A DNA stretch of 64,000 bases from Bacillus sp. es.034 (lineage in GTDB: Bacteria > Bacillota > Bacilli > Bacillales > Bacillaceae_B), in the NCBI RefSeq assembly GCF_002563655.1, contig NZ_PDIY01000001.1, positions 2,578,001 through 2,642,000 of the forward strand, given 5' to 3'. Positions 37,373 through 46,472 of the stretch are shown here, piece by piece. A program made the position numbers and the translations under genes. Below the pieces are notes generated by a model. The model worked only from the letters and a program-made list of their open reading frames with translations. It did not search any database and had not been told where the DNA came from. Within the stretch, counting starts at the first letter, position 1. The number at the start of each line of letters is the position of its first letter.

Positions 37373-38284
37373 ATGAGCAATGATAAAAAGTTGGAAGGCA
37401 AATACAATATTAAGGCTGTGTCTACCATTTTAGGGATTCAACCGGGAACATTGAGGGCATGGGAGAGAAGATACCAGATCATTGCACCTGTGCGGAATGA
37501 ATCCGGGCACCGTTTGTATACCGAACAACATTTAAATATATTGAAATGGCTGGTTGAAAAGGTTGATCAAGGCTTTACCATCAGCCAGGCTGTTGCGTTA
37601 CTGGACAAACAGGAACTGGAAGAGAATGAAATCACATCTTCACAACAGAAGGATCGCACCCAAACGATTTCCGATGATCTCTTGAAGGCTTTATTGAGTT
37701 TTGATGAAACGAAAGCCCATGAATTGATCAACCAGTCGTTTTCTGTGTATACCATCGACAAGGTGGTCATCGACATTCTCGGCAGCCTCCTGGTCAGGAT
37801 CGGTGATTTATGGGAAAATGGTGAAATCACGACGGCCCATGAGCACTTTGCCACTTCCATCCTCAGGTCCCGTATCGGTATCATCATGCATTCATTCCCC
37901 CATAATGGGATATTACCAAAGGTAGTGGCTGTCTGCGGGCCTGGAGAATGGCATGAATTAGGATTATTGATCTTCACCCTTTACGTACGAAGGAAGGGGT
38001 TTGAAGTCATCTATCTGGGATCGAGCATAAAAGAGAATGATATTGACGTCGTATTGGATGAAGTGGATCCAAAGTTTTTATTCTTCTCGTGCACACTGTT
38101 TGAAAATGTTGATAACCTCCTTTCACTCGTTACGTCCTTAAAGAACGAGCGGAGTGATCTCGTGATCGGGATGGGCGGTTTCGCCGTCGATCATCTGCCC
38201 AAAGACGTAAAAGCAAAATTTGATGAACATATCGTGGGACAAACCAAATCCGATTGGGAACATTGGGTCAAAAGTAAATTATAA
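37373..38284 (+). CDS. MerR-family cobalamin-dependent regulator (LitR/CarH type)
   Basis: A 303-residue regulator: MerR winged helix-turn-helix (about 10-75, TLRAWERRYQIIAPVRNESG), a helical-bundle domain (95-170) and a B12-binding Rossmann domain (180-303). W147, E157 and H158 form the W-x9-EH pattern, and E192-x-H194-x-x-G197 gives the lower axial ligand, both hallmarks of adenosylcobalamin photoreceptors. In B. megaterium and Thermus such proteins repress carotenoid genes in the dark. No target operon is in the window; a divergent or autoregulated target is possible. Confidence 0.85.
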   Translation: MSNDKKLEGKYNIKAVSTILGIQPGTLRAWERRYQIIAPVRNESGHRLYTEQHLNILKWLVEKVDQGFTISQAVALLDKQELEENEITSSQQKDRTQTISDDLLKALLSFDETKAHELINQSFSVYTIDKVVIDILGSLLVRIGDLWENGEITTAHEHFATSILRSRIGIIMHSFPHNGILPKVVAVCGPGEWHELGLLIFTLYVRRKGFEVIYLGSSIKENDIDVVLDEVDPKFLFFSCTLFENVDNLLSLVTSLKNERSDLVIGMGGFAVDHLPKDVKAKFDEHIVGQTKSDWEHWVKSKL

Positions 38285-38355
38285 GTGGAGTATGCACTGT
38301 TTTTTGCCCCTTACATAGTATGATGATAAATCGTCACACTCTAGGGGGTACGAAG

Positions 38356-38940
38356 ATGAAGCTCGAAAGAATTTCGGACAATAAAATAAAATTTTCCATT
38401 AGTGTAGAAGAGTTGGAACAAAAAGGGTTATTTGAACAGGACCAATGGAAAGATTCCTATATGTGGCATGATCTGTTTGAAGACATGTTAGATGAAGTAC
38501 AAGGGAAGTTCGGCATCGAAACACAAATGGAAATCACAGTGGAGATCGAATCATTTGATGATCAGGAAATCTGCCTGATCCTCACGTTAGAGTCAGAAGA
38601 CGACTTTTCCGACTGGGAAGAAGGTACCGAAATGATGAAATCCATGAACGATCACGATGTTCTCGTGTATTTCAATGATTTCGAGGACTTACTCAACCTT
38701 CTCAAACGCATCAATGAGATGGGAAAGCTGAGCCATTCCCTCATTCAATACAGTATTTTTCACTACGAAAAAACGTATTACGTACTTATAGAGAATTTGC
38801 TTGAAGGCGACAGTTTCGTACTTGAAGCTATTTGCGCCGAATATGGTCAACACTCGACGGTTACAAAGCATATCCTGATGGAATATGGCCGAGTTGTGTT
38901 ACTAAGGGATTCCATTAAAAAGATATTACATTATTTTTGA
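38356..38940 (+). CDS. mecB: MecA-family adaptor protein MecB
   Basis: A 194-residue acidic adaptor for ClpC, with the MecA N-terminal substrate domain (MKLERISDNKIKFSISVEELE) and the C-terminal ClpC-binding domain. It delivers target proteins to ClpCP. Position after ypbG and before gudB identifies it as the ypbH/mecB paralogue. The ATG at 38356 follows AGGGGG; the longer frame is not used. Confidence 0.88.
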   Translation: MKLERISDNKIKFSISVEELEQKGLFEQDQWKDSYMWHDLFEDMLDEVQGKFGIETQMEITVEIESFDDQEICLILTLESEDDFSDWEEGTEMMKSMNDHDVLVYFNDFEDLLNLLKRINEMGKLSHSLIQYSIFHYEKTYYVLIENLLEGDSFVLEAICAEYGQHSTVTKHILMEYGRVVLLRDSIKKILHYF

Positions 38941-39030
38941 CTCGTTGATGATGCTGTTGAATCTTTACCCCCTTTGAATATATGTTTTATGCCGAATCTA
39001 ATAATAAAATAATAATAAAATAGGCTTTAT

Positions 39031-39063
39031 GCACTCTCAGGGTCAATCCTGGGGGTGCTTTTT
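39031..39063 (+). terminator. mecB terminator
   Basis: GCACTCTCAGG (39031-39041) pairs with CCTGGGGGTGC (39048-39058), with G-U pairs, then five T. Confidence 0.8.
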
Positions 39064-39081
39064 AGAAATCATATAATCAAA

Positions 39082-39095
39082 TGATAGCGTTTTCA
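39082..39095 (+). promoter_or_regulatory. candidate cre box upstream of gudB
   Basis: TGATAGCGTTTTCA matches 13 of 14 positions of the CcpA operator consensus TGWAARCGYTWNCW. It lies 30 bases upstream of the gudB -35, where CcpA can activate or repress. Confidence 0.6.
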
Positions 39096-39125
39096 AAAAA
39101 ATGCTCAATATTGAATTTTCCTTCT

Positions 39126-39153
39126 TTGCAAGTGGAAATCAAACGTGTATACT
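39126..39153 (+). promoter_or_regulatory. sigma-A promoter of gudB
   Basis: TTGCAA at 39126-39131, 16-base spacer, TATACT at 39148-39153. Confidence 0.6.
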
Positions 39154-39213
39154 ATGTCATGAAAGCGGACGAGGTTCCGCTAAACAGTGAAGGATACTGG
39201 GAGGTTTACATAT

Positions 39214-40491
39214 ATGGTAGCCGAAAAGGGGAAAGAAAGTCACCAAGCATCAGAGCAGCATGATGTGCTGAAATCTACACAAACGGTTATTCATCTTGCG
39301 CTCGATAAATTAGGGTATTCAGAAGAAGTTTATGAATTATTAAAAGAACCGATTCGTATGTTAACGGTTAAAATACCAGTCCGGATGGACGATGGAAAAG
39401 TAAAGGTGTTCACGGGCTATCGTGCCCAACATAATGATGCGGTCGGACCGACAAAGGGCGGGATCCGCTTTCATCCGAACGTTTCGGAGAAGGAAGTTAA
39501 AGCGCTTTCCATTTGGATGAGTTTGAAATGTGGAATTGTCGACCTTCCATATGGGGGAGGTAAAGGCGGGATCATCTGTGACCCCCGGGATATGTCATTT
39601 CGGGAGTTAGAGCGATTAAGCCGTGGGTATGTTCGTGCCATCAGCCAAATTGTCGGACCTTCTAAAGATATTCCGGCCCCGGATGTTTTCACCAACTCGC
39701 AAATCATGGCGTGGATGATGGATGAATACAGTCGCATTGATGAATACAATTCTCCAGGATTCATTACCGGTAAACCATTGGTGCTGGGAGGATCCCACGG
39801 CCGTGAAACGGCCACTGCCAAAGGGGTGACAATCTGTATCCATGAAGCGGCAAAGAAAAAGGGAATTAAACTCGAAGGGGCACGGGTGGTCATTCAGGGG
39901 TTCGGAAATGCCGGAAGTTTCCTTGCCAAATTCATGCATGATGCCGGTGCGAAGGTGATCGGGATATCCGATGCCTACGGCGGCCTGCACGATGAGGACG
40001 GCTTGGACATCGACTATTTACTGGACAGACGCGACAGCTTTGGAACGGTCACGAAGTTGTTCAATAATACGATTACTAACGAAGAACTGCTGGAACTTGA
40101 TTGTGATATTCTAGTGCCCGCTGCCATTGAAAATCAAATCACGGATAAGAACGCCCACAATATCAGGGCAAGCATCGTCGTCGAAGCGGCCAACGGACCG
40201 ACAACACTGGATGCAACGAAGATCTTGACGGAACGCGGGATCCTACTGGTACCGGATGTGTTAGCTTCCTCAGGTGGCGTGACGGTTTCGTATTTCGAGT
40301 GGGTTCAGAACAATCAGGGGTATTACTGGACAGAAGAAGAAGTGGAAGAGAAACTGGAAAAGATCCTGGTCAGCTCTTTTAATAACGTGTATGAAACGGC
40401 ACAAACAAGAAGAGTGGATATGAGGCTCGCCGCCTATATGGTCGGGGTAAGGAAAATGGCGGAAGCCTGCAGGTTCAGAGGGTGGATTTAG
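39214..40491 (+). CDS. gudB: NAD-specific glutamate dehydrogenase GudB
   Basis: Oxidises glutamate to 2-oxoglutarate; 425 residues, hexameric GDH family. The glutamate-binding loop is [13 protein letters not shown], the catalytic lysine region is [10 protein letters not shown], and the dinucleotide fold is [12 protein letters not shown]. The segment [14 protein letters not shown] has no 9-base duplication of the kind that inactivates gudB in B. subtilis 168, so this is the active form. GGGAGG precedes the ATG. Confidence 0.95.
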   Translation: MVAEKGKESHQASEQHDVLKSTQTVIHLALDKLGYSEEVYELLKEPIRMLTVKIPVRMDDGKVKVFTGYRAQHNDAVGPTKGGIRFHPNVSEKEVKALSIWMSLKCGIVDLPYGGGKGGIICDPRDMSFRELERLSRGYVRAISQIVGPSKDIPAPDVFTNSQIMAWMMDEYSRIDEYNSPGFITGKPLVLGGSHGRETATAKGVTICIHEAAKKKGIKLEGARVVIQGFGNAGSFLAKFMHDAGAKVIGISDAYGGLHDEDGLDIDYLLDRRDSFGTVTKLFNNTITNEELLELDCDILVPAAIENQITDKNAHNIRASIVVEAANGPTTLDATKILTERGILLVPDVLASSGGVTVSYFEWVQNNQGYYWTEEEVEEKLEKILVSSFNNVYETAQTRRVDMRLAAYMVGVRKMAEACRFRGWI

Positions 40492-40500
40492 CGATATACT

Positions 40501-40534
40501 AAAAGGGTGGGGGAAAGAAGCCCACCCTTTTTTC
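40501..40534 (+). terminator. gudB terminator
   Basis: A perfect 11-bp stem (40501-40511 with 40521-40531) and a T tract. Confidence 0.9.
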
Positions 40535-40712
40535 TATTGGGATCATATTCAATGCTGCCCATATTATCAGTATGGATCCCGGGGATACCGAGGGCTCCTT
40601 TTTGACCTGGACGCAATCTTATTCCATAATAACTGAGTAAAGACTTTTAATAATCTGAAGTGTACGGATGAACTTAATCATTCAGATAGAGGAATTGAAG
40701 GAGTGTCTGAAT

Positions 40713-41678
40713 TTGAAAATGGAAGAATGCATTATTGTAGGCGGAGGACCGTGCGGGTTGTCTGCTGCCATCAGTCTCAAAGAAAAAGGAATCCATCCTT
40801 TGATCATCGAAAAAGGGAATATCGTCAATGCGATTTACCACTACCCTACCCATCAAACCTTCTTTTCGTCGAGTGAGAAGCTTGAGATCGGTGATGTACC
40901 TTTCGTCATTGAAGAGCATAAGCCGAGAAGGAATCAGGCATTGGTCTACTATCGCGAAGTGGTGAAGCGTAAAAAGCTCAGGATCAACCGATTTGAAACC
41001 GTTTATAAAGTTGAGAAGCACGACGATGGTTTTACTGTGACGACTTCTAAGGGACATTACGAAAGTAAGTCGATCGTCATCGCAACCGGATACTACGATA
41101 ACCCGAATTACATGGATATCCCCGGCGAGGAACAAGAGAATGTGTTTCATTATTTTAAAGAAGCCCATCCTTTTTTTGATACGGATGTGGTGGTCATCGG
41201 AGGCAAAAACTCCGCGGTTGATGCAGCACTTGAATTGAATAAAGCAGGGGCTAGGGTCACCGTTTTATACCGGGGAAGTGAATATTCCAAAAGTGTCAAG
41301 CCATGGATCCTCCCGAATTTTGATGCACTTGTAAGGAATGGTGAAGTCACAATGGAGTTTCAGGCATGTGTGGATGAAATAACCGGGGATTCTGTTCTTT
41401 ACAACGTTAATGGAGAAAAGAAAGAGGTCAAGAGTGATTTTGTGTTTGCCATGACCGGCTATCATCCCGATCATAGCTTCCTGACGAAAATGGGGATAGA
41501 AATCGATAAGGAAACCGGTCGTCCTGCCCACAATCCTGAAACGATGCAAACAAATGTAGACGGCGTCTATATTGCAGGCGTCATTGCCGCAGGAAACAAT
41601 GCCAATGAAATCTTCATAGAAAACGGTCGTTTGCATGGCGGACTGATTGCCGAATCCATTATGGAAATGAAAAAATAG
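40713..41678 (+). CDS. ypdA: bacillithiol disulfide reductase YpdA (Bdr)
   Basis: A 321-residue FAD/NADPH oxidoreductase that reduces oxidised bacillithiol. The FAD site CIIVGGGPCGLSAAISL, the second nucleotide fold VVVIGGKNSAVDAALEL, and the closing GVYIAGVIAAGNNANEIFIENG match B. subtilis YpdA almost throughout. The cysteine in GGGPCG is the family feature. TTG at 40713 has GAAGGAG nine bases upstream. It implies that the organism uses bacillithiol. Confidence 0.93.
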   Translation: MKMEECIIVGGGPCGLSAAISLKEKGIHPLIIEKGNIVNAIYHYPTHQTFFSSSEKLEIGDVPFVIEEHKPRRNQALVYYREVVKRKKLRINRFETVYKVEKHDDGFTVTTSKGHYESKSIVIATGYYDNPNYMDIPGEEQENVFHYFKEAHPFFDTDVVVIGGKNSAVDAALELNKAGARVTVLYRGSEYSKSVKPWILPNFDALVRNGEVTMEFQACVDEITGDSVLYNVNGEKKEVKSDFVFAMTGYHPDHSFLTKMGIEIDKETGRPAHNPETMQTNVDGVYIAGVIAAGNNANEIFIENGRLHGGLIAESIMEMKK

Positions 41679-41689
41679 AAGGAAGAGTG

Positions 41690-41722
41690 AGAAAGAGGCT
41701 CACTGAGGAGCCTCTTTCTTTC
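41690..41722. terminator. bidirectional terminator between ypdA and the asparaginase gene
   Basis: AGAAAGAGGCTC (41690-41701) pairs perfectly with GAGCCTCTTTCT (41708-41719), between two convergent genes. T-rich sequence follows on the plus strand only. Confidence 0.75.
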
Positions 41723-41746
41723 GTCTTTTTTACTACTTGTCGTTAA

Positions 41747-42724
41747 TTAGTTTTTGAAAATCGCTTCCAGTTCTTTCATGTCATGTATTTGGGAAAGGGC
41801 CACCACAAGCTTGATTCTGGCCTTTTGTCCATTTAGACCGTTTGAAAAGATGACCCCTTTTTCTTTCAGTTGTTTTCCGCCACCTGAATATCCGTAGATG
41901 TCCTGGACAATCCCGTTGAAGCATCTGGAAACCAATACGACGGGGATATTCGCTTCTAACAGTTCCTCGATGCCCATCACTGTTTCCGGTGGGAGATTTC
42001 CCTGACCCAGTGCTTCGATGACGACCCCGTCGTACTGCAGATCCTTTATCGCCCGCAGTAATCCTGAATCCATTCCTGCATACGCTTTTATGAGTGTCAC
42101 CCTCTTGGAAATGTCACACACCTCGTAGTGCTCGTTAGAGGTTGGCTGGTGATGGAAGAGTACCCCCCTTTTCGTCACGATCCCGATCGGTCCATACTGT
42201 GGGCTTTGAAAGGTGGATACATTGCTCGTATGGGTTTTGGTCACATTTTTCGCTGAATGGATCTCATCGTTCAGGACTACCAAAACCCCCTTGTTCATGG
42301 ATTTGTCGTCCGCTGCTACACGTACGGATGAAATCAGGTTATATAAACCGTCAGCCCCTATTTCATTGCTTGATCTCATGGCTCCCGTCACCACGACCGA
42401 GATGGGGAGGGAAAGGGTCAAGTCTAAGAAATAAGCTGTTTCTTCCAATGTATCTGTTCCGTGGGTAATGACGGCCCCGTGGAAGGGCTTTTCCTTATAC
42501 TTCTTTTCGATGATCTCTTTCAGCTGCTGCATATGACCAGGCGTAATATGAGGGGAAGGCAGATGGAATGCTTCTTCGACCGTCAAATTCGCCAGACTTG
42601 AAACGATGGATGTTTGCACCGAGAGCGGGTTTTCTTTTCCCGGTGAAACGGCTCCGGTCTGTTCGTCTTCCATCATTGAGATGGTGCCGCCTGTATGTAT
42701 GACTAAAATATCTTTCTTCATCAT
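41747..42724 (-). CDS. ansA: L-asparaginase
   Basis: Hydrolyses asparagine to aspartate and ammonia; 325 residues. Both catalytic threonine motifs are intact: IHTGGTISM near residue 10 and ITHGTDTLEETAYFLD near residue 88. No signal peptide, so the cytoplasmic type. Minus-strand GGAGG is five bases from the first of two adjacent ATG codons. It is not at this place in B. subtilis, so it is an addition here. The product of GudB-linked glutamate metabolism is adjacent, but no operon is formed. Confidence 0.9.
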   Translation of the reverse strand: MMKKDILVIHTGGTISMMEDEQTGAVSPGKENPLSVQTSIVSSLANLTVEEAFHLPSPHITPGHMQQLKEIIEKKYKEKPFHGAVITHGTDTLEETAYFLDLTLSLPISVVVTGAMRSSNEIGADGLYNLISSVRVAADDKSMNKGVLVVLNDEIHSAKNVTKTHTSNVSTFQSPQYGPIGIVTKRGVLFHHQPTSNEHYEVCDISKRVTLIKAYAGMDSGLLRAIKDLQYDGVVIEALGQGNLPPETVMGIEELLEANIPVVLVSRCFNGIVQDIYGYSGGGKQLKEKGVIFSNGLNGQKARIKLVVALSQIHDMKELEAIFKN

Positions 42725-42810
42725 TCATTCCTCCAACCAATTAAATTCCTATTTCCAATACTACTTTAACATGATACGATTAAGAAAACCGAAAGAAAAG
42801 AGGACTTTTT

Positions 42811-43494
42811 ATGCTGGTGATTTTATCAGCGGGTATAGCACCAGGATTAGCATTGTTAAGTTACTTTTATTTACGGGATCAATATGAGGCCGAACCCATT
42901 ACATTGGTGTTTAAAACGTTTATGTACGGGGCCCTTATTACCTTTCCGATTATGTTTTTACAATATGTCCTGGAAGTGGAAGGGATCATTGACTCCAACT
43001 GGTCTACAGCTTTCATCTCCTCCGGGTTCCTCGAAGAATTTTTTAAGTGGTTTATTCTAATGTTTGCCATCTTCCAGCACGTGGACTTTAACGAACCATA
43101 TGACGGTATCGTATATGGAGCCAGTGTTTCACTTGGATTTGCCACAGTGGAAAATATATTATATTTAGTCGCCAATGGTGTCGAACACGCATTTGGGAGG
43201 GCAGTACTCCCTGTATCGAGTCATGCCCTTTTCGGGGTCATCATGGGATACTATTTAGGAAAAGCGAAGTTCTCATCCCGGGAAGAAAGGCATAAATGGC
43301 TTTTTCTGGCCATCTCAGTGCCTATCTTGTTACATGGAACCTACAATTATATTTTCCTTGCTGAGAAAAACTGGGTTTATTATATGGTTCCGTTCATGTT
43401 TTTCTTATGGTGGCTGGGATTAAAGAAAGTCAAGAGTGCCCACCAGCTTACAGAAAAGAAGTACAAACGGGAATTGAAGAAAGAAGTCATTTAA
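42811..43494 (+). CDS. prsW: site-1 intramembrane protease PrsW
   Basis: A 227-residue polytopic protease; in B. subtilis it makes the first cut of anti-sigma RsiW. The catalytic pair E75-E76 stands in [10 protein letters not shown], with further PrsW motifs [18 protein letters not shown] and [13 protein letters not shown] plus the last HGTYNYIF. About eight hydrophobic segments. rsiW/sigW are not in the window. The ribosome site is weak (AGAGGA). Confidence 0.93.
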   Translation: MLVILSAGIAPGLALLSYFYLRDQYEAEPITLVFKTFMYGALITFPIMFLQYVLEVEGIIDSNWSTAFISSGFLEEFFKWFILMFAIFQHVDFNEPYDGIVYGASVSLGFATVENILYLVANGVEHAFGRAVLPVSSHALFGVIMGYYLGKAKFSSREERHKWLFLAISVPILLHGTYNYIFLAEKNWVYYMVPFMFFLWWLGLKKVKSAHQLTEKKYKRELKKEVI

Positions 43495-43523
43495 AGACGC
43501 TCACGATAAGGGGCGTCTTTTCT
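43493..43523 (+). terminator. prsW terminator
   Basis: AAAGACGC (43493-43500) pairs with GCGTCTTT (43513-43520); it begins in the stop codon. Confidence 0.75.
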
Positions 43524-43535
43524 ATTGAATGAGAA

Positions 43536-43561
43536 GAACCCCCGCTAAATGCGGGGGTTCG
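43536..43561 (-). terminator. terminator of the minus-strand gene 43564-43908
   Basis: A GC-rich 10-bp stem around GAACCCCCGC / GCGGGGGTTC, directly after the minus-strand stop; only a weak T tract follows. Confidence 0.6.
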
Positions 43562-43563
43562 AT

Positions 43564-43908
43564 TTATTTATAGGCAGCAGCAAGATCAGTTTTTGGAGAT
43601 TCCTTCCGCTTCACTTCATCAATTTTGTTCACAAACATCTGAAATACTTTTCGTTTTTCATCCAGGTCGCGTATGTATTCTTTCAGTTCACTATACTTTT
43701 CTTCAAAAGGTTTATGATACATTTCCCTGATATTTTCAATGATTTCCTCGTTCACCGTGGATTGAATGACCTGTTTTGTAATTCCGTATTTATAGGAATA
43801 GACCTTCAGTTCTTTTTTTACTTCCTCATAATCTGTATTGATTTGATCCAATACCTCCGAAATATCCTCTTTCCATTCATCCAATGATTTCGCTAAATAG
43901 TCCTCCAT
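43564..43908 (-). CDS. coiled-coil hypothetical protein
   Basis: A 114-residue acidic-basic mixed protein, almost wholly predicted helix with heptad-like spacing (DYLAKSLDEWKEDISEVLDQI, then ELKEYIRDLDEKRKVF). Minus-strand AGGAGG supports one of two adjacent ATG codons (43911 or 43908). No signal peptide or membrane segment. I do not recognise a family. It is convergent with prsW and divergent from sleB, with no counterpart in the B. subtilis order. Confidence 0.7.
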   Translation of the reverse strand: MEDYLAKSLDEWKEDISEVLDQINTDYEEVKKELKVYSYKYGITKQVIQSTVNEEIIENIREMYHKPFEEKYSELKEYIRDLDEKRKVFQMFVNKIDEVKRKESPKTDLAAAYK

Positions 43909-44060
43909 CATGACCCTCCTGTTTGAATTAATGAAGTATCCCTCACTCATTATAACCTTACTTGTTTACATCCTTTTTGCTGAGACATTACAGTGTCTTA
44001 TCAAAGTGCTTCACTTGTGCAGGCGCTTTTTCCCGTTTTCAAATTTTAATGATTCCACTT

Positions 44061-44089
44061 GTATAAAATGGGAGCCTCTACAAAAACTA
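44061..44089 (+). promoter_or_regulatory. candidate sigma-G promoter of sleB
   Basis: GTATA at 44061-44065, 17 bases, AAAACTA at 44083-44089 (five of seven to CATNNTA). sleB-ypeB is a sigma-G operon in B. subtilis. Confidence 0.42.
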
Positions 44090-44127
44090 GAGTTAATATT
44101 AATTGAAGATATGGAGGTTAAGGCATT

Positions 44128-44967
44128 ATGAATAGTCGTTTCAAATGGGTTTCTACTTCAGTCGTCATGGTGCTTATGTGTTCTCTTCTTATGATTTCTT
44201 CTGAAGGTGAGAAGGCAGACGCTTTTACGAATCAGGTCATTCAGCATGGCGCAACGGGTGAGGATGTAATCGAGCTTCAATCCAGACTTCAATATATCGG
44301 ATATTATAACGGCGATATTGATGGTGTATTTGGATGGGGGACCTATTGGGCACTCCGAAACTTTCAATATGAGTTCGGTCTTCCGATCGATGGCCTTGCC
44401 GGTGCGAAAACAAAAGAAAAACTTGTGAAAGCATCAAAGTACAATAAGGAATATGTGAAGAATCAAATTGAAAAAGGCAATGACTTCAGCCATTATGGCG
44501 GGACAGATTTAGATAAACAAAAAGGTTCGACAGGTGGGGGAGGGGCAAAGGCTCCTGCTCAAAACAAGCCGGCCCCTTCTAAGCCGACGGCGGTGAATAC
44601 ACCGAATGGTTTCTCTCAAAATGACATTCAATTGATCGCAAACGCAGTATATGGAGAATCACGTGGTGAACCATACGAGGGACAAGTAGCTGTAGCGGCA
44701 GTCATTCTCAATCGGATAGACAGCTCAGCGTTTCCCAATACCGTGGCAGGGGTCATCTTTGAACCAGGTGCGTTCACAGCCGTAGCTGACGGCCAAATCT
44801 GGTTAACCCCTAATGAAAGAGCAAAAGAAGCGGTGTTGGATGCCATTAACGGTTGGGATCCGTCATCAAGTGCTCTGTATTATTTCAATCCAGTGACGGC
44901 AACAAGCAAGTGGATTTGGTCCCGTCCCCAAATCAAGAAAATTGGAAAACACATATTCTGTAGTTAA
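44128..44967 (+). CDS. sleB: spore cortex-lytic enzyme SleB
   Basis: A lytic transglycosylase acting on muramic-delta-lactam cortex at germination; 279 residues. Signal peptide (to about residue 32), PG-binding_1 domain (VIQHGATGEDVIELQSRLQYIGYYNG), a Gly/Pro/Lys-rich linker (130-160), and a Hydrolase_2 catalytic domain with the conserved Glu in ANAVYGESRGEPYEGQVAVAAVILNR. Paired with ypeB, needed for its localisation and stability. Confidence 0.95.
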   Translation: MNSRFKWVSTSVVMVLMCSLLMISSEGEKADAFTNQVIQHGATGEDVIELQSRLQYIGYYNGDIDGVFGWGTYWALRNFQYEFGLPIDGLAGAKTKEKLVKASKYNKEYVKNQIEKGNDFSHYGGTDLDKQKGSTGGGGAKAPAQNKPAPSKPTAVNTPNGFSQNDIQLIANAVYGESRGEPYEGQVAVAAVILNRIDSSAFPNTVAGVIFEPGAFTAVADGQIWLTPNERAKEAVLDAINGWDPSSSALYYFNPVTATSKWIWSRPQIKKIGKHIFCS

Positions 44968-44981
44968 AGAGGTGAAGGGAA

Positions 44982-46328
44982 TTGCTACGAATCATTTTAA
45001 TTACGGTACTCGTCCTCGGTGTAGCCGGTACCGCTTTCTGGGGATACCAGGAACACCAGGAGAAAAATGCGATACTGATCAATGCGGAAAATAACTATCA
45101 AAGAGCATTTCATGAATTGACTTACCAGGTGGACCTGCTTCATGATCAAATCGGTTCCACTCTTGCCATGAATTCAAGGAAGTCACTGTCACCGGCACTT
45201 GCCGATGTGTGGAGATTAACGTCACAGGCCCACAGTGACGTAGGTCAGCTTCCTTTGACGCTGCTGCCGTTTAATAAGACGGAAGAATTCCTGAGCAATA
45301 TCGGTGACTTCAGCTATCGTGTAGCTGTAAGAGATTTAGATAAAAATCCATTGACGGATAAAGAATATAAGTCATTGGAAAACCTGTATAAACAAAGTGC
45401 CGATATTCAAAATCAGTTACGTCAAGTCCAGCATCTTGTCATGGAAAACAATTTGCGATGGATGGATGTGGAAATGGCTTTGGCATCAGGGGATGAACAG
45501 GCAGATAATACCATTATCGATGGATTCAAGACCGTCGAGAAAAATGTATCCGGTTATGATGAGGCGAACTTTGGCACGACCACCTTCGTCAACACGGAGA
45601 AAAAAGATCAGAACTTTAAGAAGTTAAAAGGGAAAGAAATTTCCAAAGAGGAAGCAGTCAAGATATTGAGGAGGTATTCCGGTATCCCTAAAGCAAAAGA
45701 TGCAAAAGTTTCAAAAAGCGGTAAGGGTGCCGATTACAAATTCTATAGTGTATCAATCGGAAATGGTAACACCGAAGCGAGCATGGATATCACCCAAAAA
45801 GGCGGATATCCGATCTGGTATATCAATAACCGTAAAATCAAAGAACCAAAGATCAGTTTGAACAAAGCAGCTGAAAAAGCGACTGCTTTCCTGAAGGAAA
45901 ATAACTTCCAGAAGCTTGAGCTGTTTGAGAGTGCACAATATGATAACATCGGTATTTTCACATACGTTACGGTCCTGGACGGAGTGAGGATTTATCCTGA
46001 TTCGGTTAAAATAAAAGTAGCATTGGATAATGGACAGATTGTTGGCTTTGCTGCTGAAGAATACTTAAAAAATAATCATGATAGAGAAATCCCTAAAGCA
46101 TCCATTACAAAGGCAGATGCGAAAGAAACGACAAACCCAAACCTGAAGATAATGGAAGAGCGCCAGGCGGTGATCGTGAACGACCTCAACGAAGAAGTGC
46201 TATGCTATGAATTCATGGGTATGCTGGGTAAAGATACCTATAGAATATTCGTCAATGCAAACACAGGAGAAGAAGAGAAAGTAGAGAGGCTCAAAAAAGC
46301 AGAGCCCATCTATGAAGAAGTCGTTTAA
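44982..46328 (+). CDS. ypeB: germination protein YpeB
   Basis: A 448-residue partner of SleB in the spore. An N-terminal membrane anchor (1-20), a helical N-terminal domain (about 30-200) and PepSY-type repeats in the C-terminal half (from about 215, KGKEISKEEAVKILRRYSGI). The TTG start follows GAGGTGAAGGG, 14 bases after the sleB stop. Length and order match the family. Confidence 0.94.
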   Translation: MLRIILITVLVLGVAGTAFWGYQEHQEKNAILINAENNYQRAFHELTYQVDLLHDQIGSTLAMNSRKSLSPALADVWRLTSQAHSDVGQLPLTLLPFNKTEEFLSNIGDFSYRVAVRDLDKNPLTDKEYKSLENLYKQSADIQNQLRQVQHLVMENNLRWMDVEMALASGDEQADNTIIDGFKTVEKNVSGYDEANFGTTTFVNTEKKDQNFKKLKGKEISKEEAVKILRRYSGIPKAKDAKVSKSGKGADYKFYSVSIGNGNTEASMDITQKGGYPIWYINNRKIKEPKISLNKAAEKATAFLKENNFQKLELFESAQYDNIGIFTYVTVLDGVRIYPDSVKIKVALDNGQIVGFAAEEYLKNNHDREIPKASITKADAKETTNPNLKIMEERQAVIVNDLNEEVLCYEFMGMLGKDTYRIFVNANTGEEEKVERLKKAEPIYEEVV

Positions 46329-46333
46329 CTTAC

Positions 46334-46373
46334 AGGGACGGACCTCCAACTTAGAGGTCCGTCCCTCTCTTCT
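46334..46373 (+). terminator. sleB-ypeB terminator
   Basis: A perfect 13-bp GC-rich stem (46334-46346 with 46354-46366), then TCTTCTTG. Confidence 0.82.
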
Positions 46374-46472
46374 TGTTCGAAAGTTCAGAATGGAGTTAAA
46401 AAGGTATGGAAAGGCGAGGGATCTCGTGACATAATATAGATACATAATATGGGAAAGTGGGAATTTCGGACT

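Noticed and set aside
39081-39263. 60-codon frame overlapping the gudB start
   Set aside because: It covers the promoter and cre of gudB, has no ribosome site and is in a different frame from gudB.
39190-40491. cryptic gudB with the 9-base duplication of B. subtilis 168
   Set aside because: The segment reads [10 protein letters not shown] without duplication, so the enzyme should be active.
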